Positions 56,092 to 64,000 of a stretch of DNA of 64,000 nt are shown piece by piece. Within the stretch, counting starts at the first letter, position 1; every line of letters starts with the position of its first letter. A program made the translations under genes and the position numbers. The notes beneath the pieces are model-generated. The model had not been told where the DNA came from, made no database searches, and worked only from the letters and a program-made list of their open reading frames with translations. The stretch is from positions 186,001 to 250,000 of the forward strand of contig NZ_JACHXW010000001.1 of NCBI RefSeq assembly GCF_014192395.1, written 5' to 3'. Source of the DNA: Paenibacillus endophyticus (GTDB lineage Bacteria > Bacillota > Bacilli > Paenibacillales > Paenibacillaceae).

Positions 56092-56781
56092 ATGTTGCCG
56101 CAACCGATGATTTTGCGTGATGTCCCCCATGAAGAACGTCCGAGAGAGCGCATGATGAAATATGGGGCAGAAGCACTTAGCCATACCGAATTGTTAGCGA
56201 TATTGCTCCGTACGGGTACGCAGCGTCAATCTGCTGTGCATCTGGCAGGGACGATATTAAAACAATGCGGCAGCTTGCGTAACCTGATGGATATGAGCAT
56301 GGAAGAGATGACGTCCATTCGCGGAATTGGCCCAGCCAAAGCGATTCAGCTTCGTGCGGGAATTGAGCTGGGCAAAAGAATTTCACGGAGTCAAATGGGC
56401 GAAGCGATTATCGTCCGCAAGCCCCAGGATGCAGCGGATTATGTGATGGAGGATCTTCGCTATTTGAAGAAGGAGCACTTCGTTTGCTTGTTTTTAAACA
56501 CCAAAAATCACATTATTGGACGCGAAACCTTGTCCGTTGGTACGCTCAATGCATCGCTTGTTCATCCCCGTGAAGTCTTTCGCGCAGCCATCTCCCGCAG
56601 CAGCGCATCTATTATTTGCATTCATAATCACCCAAGCGGCGATCCAACGCCAAGCCCGGAGGATATCACATTAACGCGGCGCTTGGCGGAGGCCGGCCAG
56701 CTAGTCGGAATAGAAGTGCTTGATCATCTCGTAATTGGCGACGGAAGATTCGTAAGTTTGAAGGAACAAGGACATATGTAA
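56092..56781 (+). CDS. radC: DNA repair protein RadC (JAB/MPN domain)
   Basis: The N-terminal helix-hairpin-helix part has ERPRERMMKYGAEALSHTELLAILLRTGT and MTSIRGIGPAKAIQLRAGIELGKR. The C-terminal JAMM-type metal site is HNHPSGDPTPSPEDI (His, His, Asp). The actual role in repair is disputed in the family. The start ATG 56092 is chosen because relatives begin just before the (E)RPRERM block; the TTG-initiated longer frame (56014) would add 26 residues without similarity to the family. 229 residues; 39 bases before mreB. Confidence 0.94.
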   Translation: MLPQPMILRDVPHEERPRERMMKYGAEALSHTELLAILLRTGTQRQSAVHLAGTILKQCGSLRNLMDMSMEEMTSIRGIGPAKAIQLRAGIELGKRISRSQMGEAIIVRKPQDAADYVMEDLRYLKKEHFVCLFLNTKNHIIGRETLSVGTLNASLVHPREVFRAAISRSSASIICIHNHPSGDPTPSPEDITLTRRLAEAGQLVGIEVLDHLVIGDGRFVSLKEQGHM

Positions 56782-56820
56782 TATAATAAAGTGATGTGGC
56801 AATTAGAAGGGAGCAACAAC

Positions 56821-57852
56821 ATGTTTGGTGGTTTTTCGAAAGATTTAGGTATTGATTTAGGTACTGCAAATACGTTGGTATTCGTCAAAGGCAAGGGAAT
56901 CGTCGTAAGAGAGCCTTCCGTAGTGGCCCTTCGTACAGATACAAAAACAATCGAAGCAGTTGGCGAGCAGGCCAAAAAAATGATCGGCAGAACGCCAGGC
57001 AACATCCGCGCTGTTCGTCCAATGAAAGACGGCGTGATCGCCGATTTCGAAACGACGGCTACGATGATCAAATATTTTATTCGTCAAGCACAGAAGCAGC
57101 GCTCTTTATTCCCACGTCATCCAAACGTAATGGTTTGTGTGCCTTCAGGCATTACAGCGGTAGAAAAACGGGCAGTAGAGGATGCAACCAAGCAAGCCGG
57201 AGCTCGTGAGGCTTATACAATCGAGGAGCCTTTCGCAGCTGCAATCGGGGCTGATTTGCCAGTATGGGAGCCGACAGGCAGCATGGTTGTCGATATTGGC
57301 GGCGGTACAACAGAAGTAGCGGTCATCTCCTTGGGAGGCATCGTTACCGCGCGTTCCATTCGCGTGGCGGGCGATGAAATGGATGAGGCGGTTACGCAAT
57401 ACATCAAGCGGCAATACAATCTTATGATCGGCGAGCGCACCGCGGAGCAGCTCAAGATGGAGATTGGCTCAGCGCTCCCGTTTGAAAAGCCTGAGACGAT
57501 TGAAATTCGCGGACGCGATCTTGTATCGGGCTTGCCTAAGACGCTGGCTATTACATCCGATGAAATTACAGAGGCATTGGCAGATACTGTTAATGCGATC
57601 GTTGACGCTGTGAAAGTTACGCTTGAGAAGTGTCCGCCTGAGCTGTCAGCCGATATTATGGATCGCGGAATCGTGCTTACGGGCGGAGGCGCCTTGCTGC
57701 GCAACCTGGACAAGCTGCTGCAGCGGGAAACAGGCATGCCGGTTATCGTTGCGGACAATCCGCTGGACTGCGTAGCGATTGGAACAGGCCGCTCGCTTGA
57801 TAATATTCATCTCTTCAAAGCAAGAAGCTCAGCATCTCGTTCGAGACGCTAA
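56821..57852 (+). CDS. mreB: Rod shape-determining protein MreB
   Basis: Bacterial actin homologue that organises lateral-wall synthesis. Starts with [21 protein letters not shown] (phosphate-1 loop DLGTANT), then [17 protein letters not shown] (phosphate-2), [16 protein letters not shown] and [17 protein letters not shown] (adenosine motif). 343 residues. The start at 56821 is set by AAGGGAG; an ATG ten codons earlier would be in the wrong place relative to that site. Followed by mreC and mreD. Confidence 0.97.
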   Translation: MFGGFSKDLGIDLGTANTLVFVKGKGIVVREPSVVALRTDTKTIEAVGEQAKKMIGRTPGNIRAVRPMKDGVIADFETTATMIKYFIRQAQKQRSLFPRHPNVMVCVPSGITAVEKRAVEDATKQAGAREAYTIEEPFAAAIGADLPVWEPTGSMVVDIGGGTTEVAVISLGGIVTARSIRVAGDEMDEAVTQYIKRQYNLMIGERTAEQLKMEIGSALPFEKPETIEIRGRDLVSGLPKTLAITSDEITEALADTVNAIVDAVKVTLEKCPPELSADIMDRGIVLTGGGALLRNLDKLLQRETGMPVIVADNPLDCVAIGTGRSLDNIHLFKARSSASRSRR

Positions 57853-57888
57853 ATTAGGTCCGCTGGGATACGGATATGAAATGGGCAG

Positions 57889-58773
57889 GTGATCGAGCTG
57901 TTTAAGCTAATGCGGAATAAGCGTATGTCTATGCTTATGATCGGATTTATATTGTGCATAGCGGTCATCGGCTTTTCGCTAAGTGACCGTAAGGAATTAT
58001 CATGGCCGGAGAAGTTTTTGAAGGATACGGCAGCATACGTGCAGCAATGGTTTTACAAGCCCGCTGGTTCTATAGCGGGCTTCTTTGAGGATATCGGCAA
58101 TCTCCGTACAATCTATGAGGAGAATGAGCGGCTTCGTCTTACCGCTGCCGCCTACTCTCGAGAGAAGATCAATTACAATTTCGTAGAAAAAGAGAATAAG
58201 CGCCTTCAGGAAGAGCTGGATTTCACAAAAGCCCAGAAGCAAATGAATGATTATAATTTTTTAATCGCGCAGGTTATCTCTGTCAGCAATGACGCTAACA
58301 ATCGGACATTGACCATTAATCTGGGCTCCAAAAACGGCATTAAGCCGAATATGGCGGTCACGACGATTAAAGGGCTGATCGGCTTGGTAAGTTCGGTTAC
58401 GCCATACACTGCGGCTGTGACTCCGATTACGGAGCTTGATGAATCTTCACCGACATTCAATCTGATTGCGGTAACGATCATGGGTCGCGAGGATGAGTCT
58501 TTCGGTATATTGAGCAGCTATAATAAGGAAACGTCCAGGCTTCTCATGACCAAAATCGCAGAGACGGATAAAATGACCATTCAGGATACCGTAATCACCT
58601 CGGGTTTGGGCGGTGTGTATCCAAGAGGTCTGGTTGTCGGTACGTTGGAATCGAAGCAGCTAGGCGATTTTGGGCTTACATACACGGCATCGGTTGAACT
58701 AGCAGCCAGCTTTGACCACTTGACCGAGGTGTTTGTCGTTCAGGTGCCTGAACTGGAGGCTGCCGATCAATGA
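57889..58773 (+). CDS. mreC: Rod shape-determining protein MreC
   Basis: Single-pass membrane protein linking MreB to wall synthases. Short cytoplasmic N-terminus, a membrane helix near residues 13-32 (MSMLMIGFILCIAVIGFSL), a coiled coil (IYEENERLRLTAAAYSREKINYNFVEKENKRLQEEL), then the beta-barrel MreC domain (AQVISVSNDANNRTLTINLGSKNGIKPNMAVTTIKGLIGLVS, TSGLGGVYPRGLVVGTL). Start GTG 57889 follows a weak GGGCAG site; an ATG seven codons later is an alternative. Overlaps mreD by four bases. Confidence 0.94.
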   Translation: MIELFKLMRNKRMSMLMIGFILCIAVIGFSLSDRKELSWPEKFLKDTAAYVQQWFYKPAGSIAGFFEDIGNLRTIYEENERLRLTAAAYSREKINYNFVEKENKRLQEELDFTKAQKQMNDYNFLIAQVISVSNDANNRTLTINLGSKNGIKPNMAVTTIKGLIGLVSSVTPYTAAVTPITELDESSPTFNLIAVTIMGREDESFGILSSYNKETSRLLMTKIAETDKMTIQDTVITSGLGGVYPRGLVVGTLESKQLGDFGLTYTASVELAASFDHLTEVFVVQVPELEAADQ

Positions 58774-59294
58774 GCATGAACCGAATCATCCTGCTAATGA
58801 TTCTCCTTTTCGTCATTGAGGGAGCGGTAATTCCGTGGATTGTTCCAGCGGGCTTCGGACATCGGATCATTCCTCACTTTGTTTTCGTCATGGTCATTTT
58901 CTCTGGATTGTACAGCCGCCGGCATCTGGCCCTGCTGCTTGGCGTCAGCTTCGGCTTGCTGCAGGATATCGTTTATTTTGGCCATTTACTCGGCATTAAC
59001 GCTTTTATTATGGGTCTTATGGGATATTTCACAGGCGTTCTACTTGAGCGCCGCCGTTCCACGATTATGATGGCGATTTCGATTATCGGCTTCGCATGCC
59101 TTCTTTACGACAGCGTTATTTATTTTGTATACAGCGTGTTTCGAATTACGAATGAAAGCTACGCATGGGCACTTATCGATTATATTCTTCCAAGCTTGTT
59201 TCTTCAGCTAGCGTTCGCGCTTGCCTGTTACGTGCCGACAAGAAAGCTGTTTGAAGGCCAGACTGGCGTGAAGGCGGAGAAGGATGATGAATAA
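58770..59294 (+). CDS. mreD: Rod shape-determining protein MreD
   Basis: Integral membrane protein of 174 residues with about five helices (IILLMILLFVIEGAVIPWI, HFVFVMVIFSGLYSRRHLALLLGVSFGLLQDIVYFG, LLGINAFIMGLMGYFTGVL), of the MreD/RodX type. Partner of MreC in the elongation machinery. ATG 58770 overlaps the mreC stop. The C-terminus ends ...KAEKDDE; a 65-base gap without terminator leads to minC. Confidence 0.92.
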   Translation: MSMNRIILLMILLFVIEGAVIPWIVPAGFGHRIIPHFVFVMVIFSGLYSRRHLALLLGVSFGLLQDIVYFGHLLGINAFIMGLMGYFTGVLLERRRSTIMMAISIIGFACLLYDSVIYFVYSVFRITNESYAWALIDYILPSLFLQLAFALACYVPTRKLFEGQTGVKAEKDDE

Positions 59295-59359
59295 AATAAT
59301 GGCGCAGGCAGGATTTTGTTAGTCGCATCAAGAATCCATTAGGTTGGGGAGGGACGAAC

Positions 59360-60025
59360 GTGACCGATAAGCAGCATATAATTATAAAAGGTGTAAAAGA
59401 AGGTCTCGTGTTCCTTCTCGACGATAAATGTGAATTCGCGACGCTACTTGATGAATTGCAATACAAGCTGGAGAAGACGCATCAGCAGCTGCTCACAGGC
59501 CCGCTCGTACATGTACACGTAAAGCTCGGCTCAAGGCAACTATCGGATGATGACAAGGATCGAATCAAAAGCGTGATTCGGTCACAAGGAAATCTGATGG
59601 TCCAATCCGTTGAGTCAGAAGCGCTGAAGGTTGATTTGACGCAAGGGGATCAGCCAAATCTTCAGGTGCTTACGTCTATCATTCGTTCGGGACAAACCTA
59701 TGAGCATGACGGGGATTTACTTTTAATCGGCGATTTGAATCCAGGCGGCACTTTGATGTGCACAGGTGACATTTATGTGCTGGGCGCTTTGCGCGGCACA
59801 GCGCATGCGGGTATCGGAGGAAGAACGGACGTCATTATCGCGACTTCGCTCATGAAGCCGACCCAGCTTCGCATTGCGGATATAATCAGCAGACCGCCAG
59901 AGGAATGGATGACCGGCGATGCTTCAATGGAGTTCGCCTTCTTAAGCGAAGGCAGAATGCAAATCGATAAGCTAGCGCAATTATTCCGCATACGGCATAA
60001 TCCTATCATGTTTAAGGGAGTGTAG
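59360..60025 (+). CDS. minC: Septum site-determining protein MinC
   Basis: Inhibitor of FtsZ assembly, recruited by MinD. An N-terminal domain (IIIKGVKEGLVFLLDDKCEFATLLDELQYKLEKTHQQLLTG) and the right-handed beta-helix C-terminal domain (VLTSIIRSGQTYEHDGDLLLIGDLNPGGTLMCTGDIYVLGALRGTAHAG) are both clear. 221 residues. GTG start at 59360, nine or ten bases after GGGGAGGGA. Three bases before minD. Confidence 0.95.
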   Translation: MTDKQHIIIKGVKEGLVFLLDDKCEFATLLDELQYKLEKTHQQLLTGPLVHVHVKLGSRQLSDDDKDRIKSVIRSQGNLMVQSVESEALKVDLTQGDQPNLQVLTSIIRSGQTYEHDGDLLLIGDLNPGGTLMCTGDIYVLGALRGTAHAGIGGRTDVIIATSLMKPTQLRIADIISRPPEEWMTGDASMEFAFLSEGRMQIDKLAQLFRIRHNPIMFKGV

Positions 60026-60028
60026 AAT

Positions 60029-60820
60029 ATGGGAGAAGCGATTGTTGTAACATCAGGTAAGGGCGGCGTCGGCAAGACGACCACCTCGGCAAACCTGGGT
60101 ACCGCGCTAGCTTTGCTTGGCAAGAAAGTATGCATGGTGGATACCGATATCGGACTTCGTAACCTAGACGTGGTCATGGGACTCGAGAACCGGATTATTT
60201 ACGATTTGGTAGACGTTGCCGAGGGCCGTTGCAGATTGAATCAAGCACTCGTCAAGGACAAGCGCTTTGATGAGTTATATATGCTTCCAGCTGCACAGAC
60301 GAAGGATAAGGACTCCGTTACGCCAGAGCAGGTTAGAAATATGATATTGGAACTCAAGAAGGACCATGACTACGTTATCATAGATTGTCCAGCCGGTATT
60401 GAGCATGGCTTTCGGAACGCAATTGCTGGGGCAGACCGCGCTATCGTCATTACAACTCCGGAGAATGCTGCCGTACGTGATGCCGACCGAGTTATCGGCT
60501 TGCTCGAACAAGAAAAAATACCAAGCAAGCTGATTATTAACCGCATTCGCCAAAACATGATGAAAACGGGCGAAATGCTTGATATTGATGAAATCTGTCA
60601 AGTGCTGGCTGTTGATCTTGTGGGTATTGTGCCCGATGATGAAAAAGTAATTTCTGCCGCAAACAGCGGAGAGCCGACGGTTATGAATCCGGCTTCGCGT
60701 GCCGCTATCGCCTACCGGAATATTGCGCGCCGCATCTTAGGCGATATGGTTCCACTCATGCTGCTTGATGAGAAGGCGGGAGCGTTCAAGCGCTTCCGTA
60801 AGTTCCTTGGAATAGGATGA
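60029..60820 (+). CDS. minD: Septum site-determining protein MinD
   Basis: ParA/MinD-type membrane ATPase that positions MinC. Deviant Walker A SGKGGVGKTTT with Lys11 and Lys16, DTDIGLRNLDVVMGLENRI, YVIIDCPAGIEHGF and a C-terminal amphipathic membrane anchor (GAFKRFRKFLGIG). 263 residues. In Bacillus-type cells it acts through DivIVA (no MinE is seen here), consistent with a minCD pair lacking minE. Confidence 0.97.
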   Translation: MGEAIVVTSGKGGVGKTTTSANLGTALALLGKKVCMVDTDIGLRNLDVVMGLENRIIYDLVDVAEGRCRLNQALVKDKRFDELYMLPAAQTKDKDSVTPEQVRNMILELKKDHDYVIIDCPAGIEHGFRNAIAGADRAIVITTPENAAVRDADRVIGLLEQEKIPSKLIINRIRQNMMKTGEMLDIDEICQVLAVDLVGIVPDDEKVISAANSGEPTVMNPASRAAIAYRNIARRILGDMVPLMLLDEKAGAFKRFRKFLGIG

Positions 60821-60827
60821 TTACGAT

Positions 60828-61973
60828 TTGCTTAACAAACTAAAAAAGCTGGATTGGGGAATTTTGATTATTTTAGTATTCCTCATGGTGATCAGCACGG
60901 TTGTTATTCATAGCGCTACTGCCAACTTCCCCAAATATGCCGGTTCGGACGTTAAACAGCTTATCTTTTACGGCATGGGTTTTTTTATTGCTATCGCAGC
61001 AACGTTGTTCGATTACCGCATTGTGCTTAAGAGCTGGCATGTGCTCTACGGCATCGGCGTTTCCATGCTGATTCTTGTCTATTTCTTCGGTGCAGTCATC
61101 AATGGCGCAAGAGGATGGTTCAAGCTCGGCACCATGTCCTTTCAGCCAGCCGAGATCGTCAAGATTGTGCTTATTATCGGGATTGCCTACATTATGGGAC
61201 GCAGACAGGGCGAGCGCCTTACCTTCATGAAAGACCTGCTTCCGATTGCAGCCTTTTCGTTTCTTCCCTTCTTGCTCGTTATGATTCAGCCTGACCTAGG
61301 AAATGCGATTATTTACTTGGTTATCGTGCTCGGGATGCTCTGGATTGGGAACGTAAAGTATACGCATGTCATTGCGGGCCTTGCTGTCGTCGTTGCCGGT
61401 CTAGTGCTGTTCGTTTCTTTATTTAATACTTTTAATCAGGAAATCTTCGATTATTTGGATGATAGGGATATGGGACATTGGCATAAGCGGATCAACACGT
61501 TTATCAATCCAGAGACTGCGACTGCAAATGACAAGCATCAATCAGAGAATGCGCAAATTGCGATCGGATCGGGCGGTTTGAGCGGTGATGGTTATTTGCA
61601 AGGGGATATGAAAAATGGAGGCTTCGTTCCGTACCCGTATTCGGACTCGATATTTGTCGTAATCGGTGAGGAATTCGGTTTCCAAGGCTCGGCTATTCTC
61701 CTGCTGCTCTATTTCCTGCTCATCTACCGAATGATTATAATCGCTTTCAAATGTTATGATTTGCGTGCTTCGTTTATCGTAATCGGCATTGTTTCCATGT
61801 ATGTATTCCAGGTGTTTCAGAATATCGGAATGATGATTGGGATTATGCCGATAACGGGGATTACGCTGCCCTTTGTAAGCTATGGCGGGACATCGCTTTT
61901 GCTTAATATGCTGTCGATAGGGCTTGTTTTCAGCATCAAGGCGCATCAAGAAAAATACGAGCTGGCCGATTGA
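60828..61973 (+). CDS. rodA: RodA/FtsW/SpoVE-family glycan polymerase (SEDS)
   Basis: Integral membrane peptidoglycan polymerase with about ten helices. Family blocks: GARGWFKLGTMSFQPAEIVKIVLII, MIQPDLGNAIIYLVIVLGMLW, the long extracellular loop with QSENAQIAIGSGGLSGDGYLQGDMKNGGFVPYPYSDSIFVVIGEEFGFQGS, and GITLPFVSYGGTSLLLNMLSIGLVFSI. The gene follows minD by seven bases. The start is TTG 60828 with AGGATGATT upstream. RodA is the likeliest role given the mreBCD neighbourhood, but SpoVE- or FtsW-type function cannot be excluded by eye. Confidence 0.85.
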   Translation: MLNKLKKLDWGILIILVFLMVISTVVIHSATANFPKYAGSDVKQLIFYGMGFFIAIAATLFDYRIVLKSWHVLYGIGVSMLILVYFFGAVINGARGWFKLGTMSFQPAEIVKIVLIIGIAYIMGRRQGERLTFMKDLLPIAAFSFLPFLLVMIQPDLGNAIIYLVIVLGMLWIGNVKYTHVIAGLAVVVAGLVLFVSLFNTFNQEIFDYLDDRDMGHWHKRINTFINPETATANDKHQSENAQIAIGSGGLSGDGYLQGDMKNGGFVPYPYSDSIFVVIGEEFGFQGSAILLLLYFLLIYRMIIIAFKCYDLRASFIVIGIVSMYVFQVFQNIGMMIGIMPITGITLPFVSYGGTSLLLNMLSIGLVFSIKAHQEKYELAD

Positions 61974-61989
61974 GGCTTTGCTACAGATA

Positions 61990-62035
61990 AAGCTGCTTCT
62001 GAGACGGATTTGATCCGTATCGGGGCAGTTTTTTA
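61990..62035 (+). terminator. Terminator after the RodA-family gene
   Basis: AGCTGC..ACGGAT pairs with ATCCGT..GGCAGT around TTG, followed by a T run, closing the maf-rodA operon. Confidence 0.75.
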
Positions 62036-62131
62036 TCGTTTGGAGGTTCGCATACTTGTCTCTCTCCCCACATATCCATGTATAAAGAAACAAGCTGTCG
62101 CAAGGACGTTGGAAGCGGGGAGGAATTTGAT

Positions 62132-62950
62132 ATGCGGAAAAAGGTTAACGAAGAGCATGTGTATGTTTTGGCAGACGAGACAGAAGAGCTTGACCCGGAG
62201 GTTGTCTGGAAAACGAATCCGAACCCATGGGCGAGCTGGAGCGACGACAAGGGGTTTATGGATAATAAAAATTTTGTGAAGCCTCCGGATCTGACGAATA
62301 AAAAAGACCCGAATTTCGGAAAAAACAAGCATTCCTTCCGCAAAGAGCTGAAATGGAAGCTGGTCATTGCCATTATGCTTTTTGGAGCGGTCTGGGCTAT
62401 GTTCCATTATGATACGTCGTACACGCTTAAGGGACAAGCGCTTGTCAAAGAGGCGCTTTCCGATGAAATCGATTTTGCGGCAGCAGCCGCATGGTACAAG
62501 GATACGTTTGCTGGAGCCCCTTCGTTTATCCCCATTTTCAAGGATAATAGCGAGTCAGCGATTGGTGCGGATGGAACCGTCAAGCTGCCGATTGTGGCAC
62601 CGCTTGAGGGAGGCTCCTTGGTTAGAACCTTTGCAGAGCTGTTGAACGGGATTGAGCTGGCAGGGGGATCGGAAGAGCAGGTTGTCGCTGCTGAGACGGG
62701 ACGCGTTCTGCTGCTGACGGATAAGGATGATAACAAGGGCACGACGATCCTCATCCAACACGCAAACCAGCGCGTTACCGTATATGGGCTGCTTGGCAAA
62801 GCAGAGGTGAGTGTCAATGATTGGGTAGAGGCCGGCGATCCGATCGGCAGGCTGTTAAAGGCAGAGGGCTCGCAGCCGAGCTTACTTTATTTTGCAGTGA
62901 AGCAGAATGATCAGTATATCGATCCAGTGGGCGTGATACCGATTGATTAA
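62132..62950 (+). CDS. spoIVFA: SpoIVFA-like membrane protein with degenerate LytM (M23) domain
   Basis: Regulator of the SpoIVFB protease at the outer forespore membrane. A cytoplasmic N-terminus (about 85 residues), one membrane helix (KLVIAIMLFGAVWAMFH) and a LytM-like extracytoplasmic domain near residues 195-272 (TTILIQHANQRVTVYGLLGKAEVSVNDWVEAGDPIGRLL). The catalytic HxH of active M23 peptidases is absent (SLLYFAVKQ in its place), as expected for SpoIVFA. Start ATG 62132 has GGGGAGG eight bases upstream. It overlaps spoIVFB by eight bases. A weak CATACTT lies at 62052, but no promoter is assigned. Confidence 0.85.
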   Translation: MRKKVNEEHVYVLADETEELDPEVVWKTNPNPWASWSDDKGFMDNKNFVKPPDLTNKKDPNFGKNKHSFRKELKWKLVIAIMLFGAVWAMFHYDTSYTLKGQALVKEALSDEIDFAAAAAWYKDTFAGAPSFIPIFKDNSESAIGADGTVKLPIVAPLEGGSLVRTFAELLNGIELAGGSEEQVVAAETGRVLLLTDKDDNKGTTILIQHANQRVTVYGLLGKAEVSVNDWVEAGDPIGRLLKAEGSQPSLLYFAVKQNDQYIDPVGVIPID

Positions 62951-63824
62951 ATGGAAAGGTATCGTATGGTCGGTTCATCCGCTGTTTGTCATCATTATGC
63001 TTGGATCGGTCATGACGGGGTACTTCGCCGAGCTCATTACCTTATTTTTACTCGTACTGGTGCATGAGCTTGGTCATGTATTCGTAGCGCTCGGCTACGG
63101 ATGGACGGTACGGGAAGTCAAGCTGCTCCCGTTCGGCGGCGTGGTTGAGGTAGAGGAGGCAGGCGGGCTGCCGGCGAAGGAAGAAGCGATCGTGGCGATA
63201 GCAGGTCCGCTGCAAAATGTTTGGATGGGGCTCGCTGCGTGGACATGCGGGCAGCTTGGCCTTTGGGACCTTGAATGGGCGACCTATGTATGGAAGGCGA
63301 ATCTGATGATCGGCTTGTTTAATCTGCTCCCCATACACCCGCTTGACGGAGGCAAGCTGCTGCAGGCAGCTTTGAGCTATACTGTGAATTATTACAAAAT
63401 GCTGCTATGGTCTGCACGCATCAGCATGTTATTTAGTCTGCTGATGATTGCAGCGTCGCTTCTTCCATGGCTGCTGCGCACCAGCGGTATACAGCTCAAC
63501 CTGCTTATCGTTGGCATCTTTCTTGTTATGACCAATTGGACGTATTACCGGAACGTTCCTTTTTTATTTTATCGTTTCCTGATGTACCGCGAACGCATAT
63601 CGCTGCATGCGCTCTCGAAGGGCCATATTGCGAGCCCGATTATCGTAAACGGACGGCAATCTATAATCTCGGTTGCTAGATTGTTTCAACGGGAAAGGTA
63701 TCATTTAATTTATATGCTTGAAGCAGGCAGCAAGGAAGTAAAAGTGCTGCCGGAACAAAAAATTGTCGAAGGCTGTTTGTCTGAAAATAATCCCAATCGT
63801 GCAGTGTCGGAACTTTTCAGTTAA
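62943..63824 (+). CDS. spoIVFB: SpoIVFB-like site-2 metalloprotease
   Basis: Intramembrane protease that activates pro-sigma-K in the mother cell. The zinc site is HELGH (His41, Glu42, His45) in a membrane segment, and the third ligand is in HPLDGG (Asp135). Several further membrane helices follow and a cytoplasmic CBS-like C-terminal part (about 215-293). 293 residues. The start is TTG 62943, inside the end of spoIVFA, so translation is coupled; the same pair ends the cluster in B. subtilis. Confidence 0.9.
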   Translation: MIKWKGIVWSVHPLFVIIMLGSVMTGYFAELITLFLLVLVHELGHVFVALGYGWTVREVKLLPFGGVVEVEEAGGLPAKEEAIVAIAGPLQNVWMGLAAWTCGQLGLWDLEWATYVWKANLMIGLFNLLPIHPLDGGKLLQAALSYTVNYYKMLLWSARISMLFSLLMIAASLLPWLLRTSGIQLNLLIVGIFLVMTNWTYYRNVPFLFYRFLMYRERISLHALSKGHIASPIIVNGRQSIISVARLFQRERYHLIYMLEAGSKEVKVLPEQKIVEGCLSENNPNRAVSELFS

Positions 63825-63861
63825 AATAGATGAAAAGCGTACTGGCAGGTGATACTCGGGT

Positions 63862-64000
63862 ATGAAGCAAATGTTGATGCATGTACAGGGCGAGATGCTG
63901 CAAACCGCTGTGCTTGCGAACGGCCGCCTAATCGATTTTTTTATGGAAAAGACGAAAGCAAGCAGCATGGTCGGCAATGTGTATAAAGGACGAGTGGTTA
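63862..64000 (+). CDS. RNase E/G-family ribonuclease, N-terminal fragment (cut by the window end)
   Basis: Forty-six codons are present: MKQMLMHVQGEMLQTAVLANGRLIDFFMEKTKASSMVGNVYKGRVV. This is the standard start of Rne/Rng-type endoribonucleases (a beta-strand sub-domain then the S1-like GNVYKGRV motif). Firmicutes often carry this gene just after spoIVFB and before rplU. ATG 63862 has AGGTGAT upstream. The rest of the gene lies outside the window. Confidence 0.85.
   Translation, partial: MKQMLMHVQGEMLQTAVLANGRLIDFFMEKTKASSMVGNVYKGRVV

Overview
The window looks like a chromosomal segment from a Paenibacillus-type endospore-forming Firmicute. The reasons are the many sporulation and germination genes (LonB, SpoVID-like, SpoIIB-like, SpoIVFA/SpoIVFB, GerM, a Ger receptor operon, a YjcZ-type mini-protein), a valS T-box leader, Bacillus-like gene order (gerM-rph-rdgB; ysoA-tig-clpX-lonB-lonA-ysxC-hemAX..CDBL-spoVID-valS-folC; spoIIB-maf-radC-mreBCD-minCD-spoIVFAB), and a very large modular beta-glucanase of the kind common in Paenibacillus. 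The assignment rests on family recognition and synteny, not on a search.

Layout. 1-7 kb: the 3' part of a giant secreted GH16 glucanase, cut by the window edge, with two GH16 catalytic modules and many carbohydrate-binding-type modules. 7.2-9.8 kb: glpX, then an AIM24-family gene and a PgpA-like gene on the minus strand. 9.9-13 kb: gerM, a small IS-like remnant, rph, rdgB. 13-16.2 kb: asnB (minus), an unknown small protein, a P-loop kinase-like protein. 16.3-18.4 kb: an AT-rich accessory stretch with a 35-residue YjcZ-type protein, a divergent NADP-oxidoreductase/HxlR-regulator pair and tRNA-Arg(UCU). From 18.5 kb to the end every gene is on the plus strand.

18.5-24.3 kb is a protein quality-control block (YsoA-like, trigger factor, ClpP, ClpX) followed by ispG. 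24.4-29.8 kb is a five-gene germinant-receptor operon (B-A-B-C-small membrane protein). 29.75-30.1 kb is a dyad-rich, repeat-containing intergenic region ahead of lonB-lonA-ysxC. 35-37.1 kb holds an unknown protein, a YjgB-like lipoprotein and speD. 37.3-45.1 kb is a compact tetrapyrrole operon (hemA, hemX, precorrin-2 dehydrogenase, hemC, cobA-hemD fusion, hemB, hemL), able in principle to feed both haem and sirohaem, followed by an RluA-family synthase and a SpoVID-like coat protein. 47.6-53.5 kb: a sigma-A promoter and T-box leader, valS, folC, murC. 53.6-64 kb: spoIIB-like, DUF4321, maf, radC, mreBCD, minCD, a RodA/FtsW-family gene, spoIVFA, spoIVFB and the start of an RNase E/G gene, a cluster linking cell shape, division-site choice and sporulation.

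I found no CRISPR array, prophage, complete insertion sequence or defence system, and nothing I would call a clearly undescribed system. The most open items are the lonB upstream repeats, the possible AUU start of the YsoA-like gene, the two-permease germination operon, the speD leader structure and two genes I do not recognise (15033 and 35010). Non-ATG starts (TTG, GTG) are frequent, and several start sites were moved to the codon with the best-spaced Shine-Dalgarno sequence.
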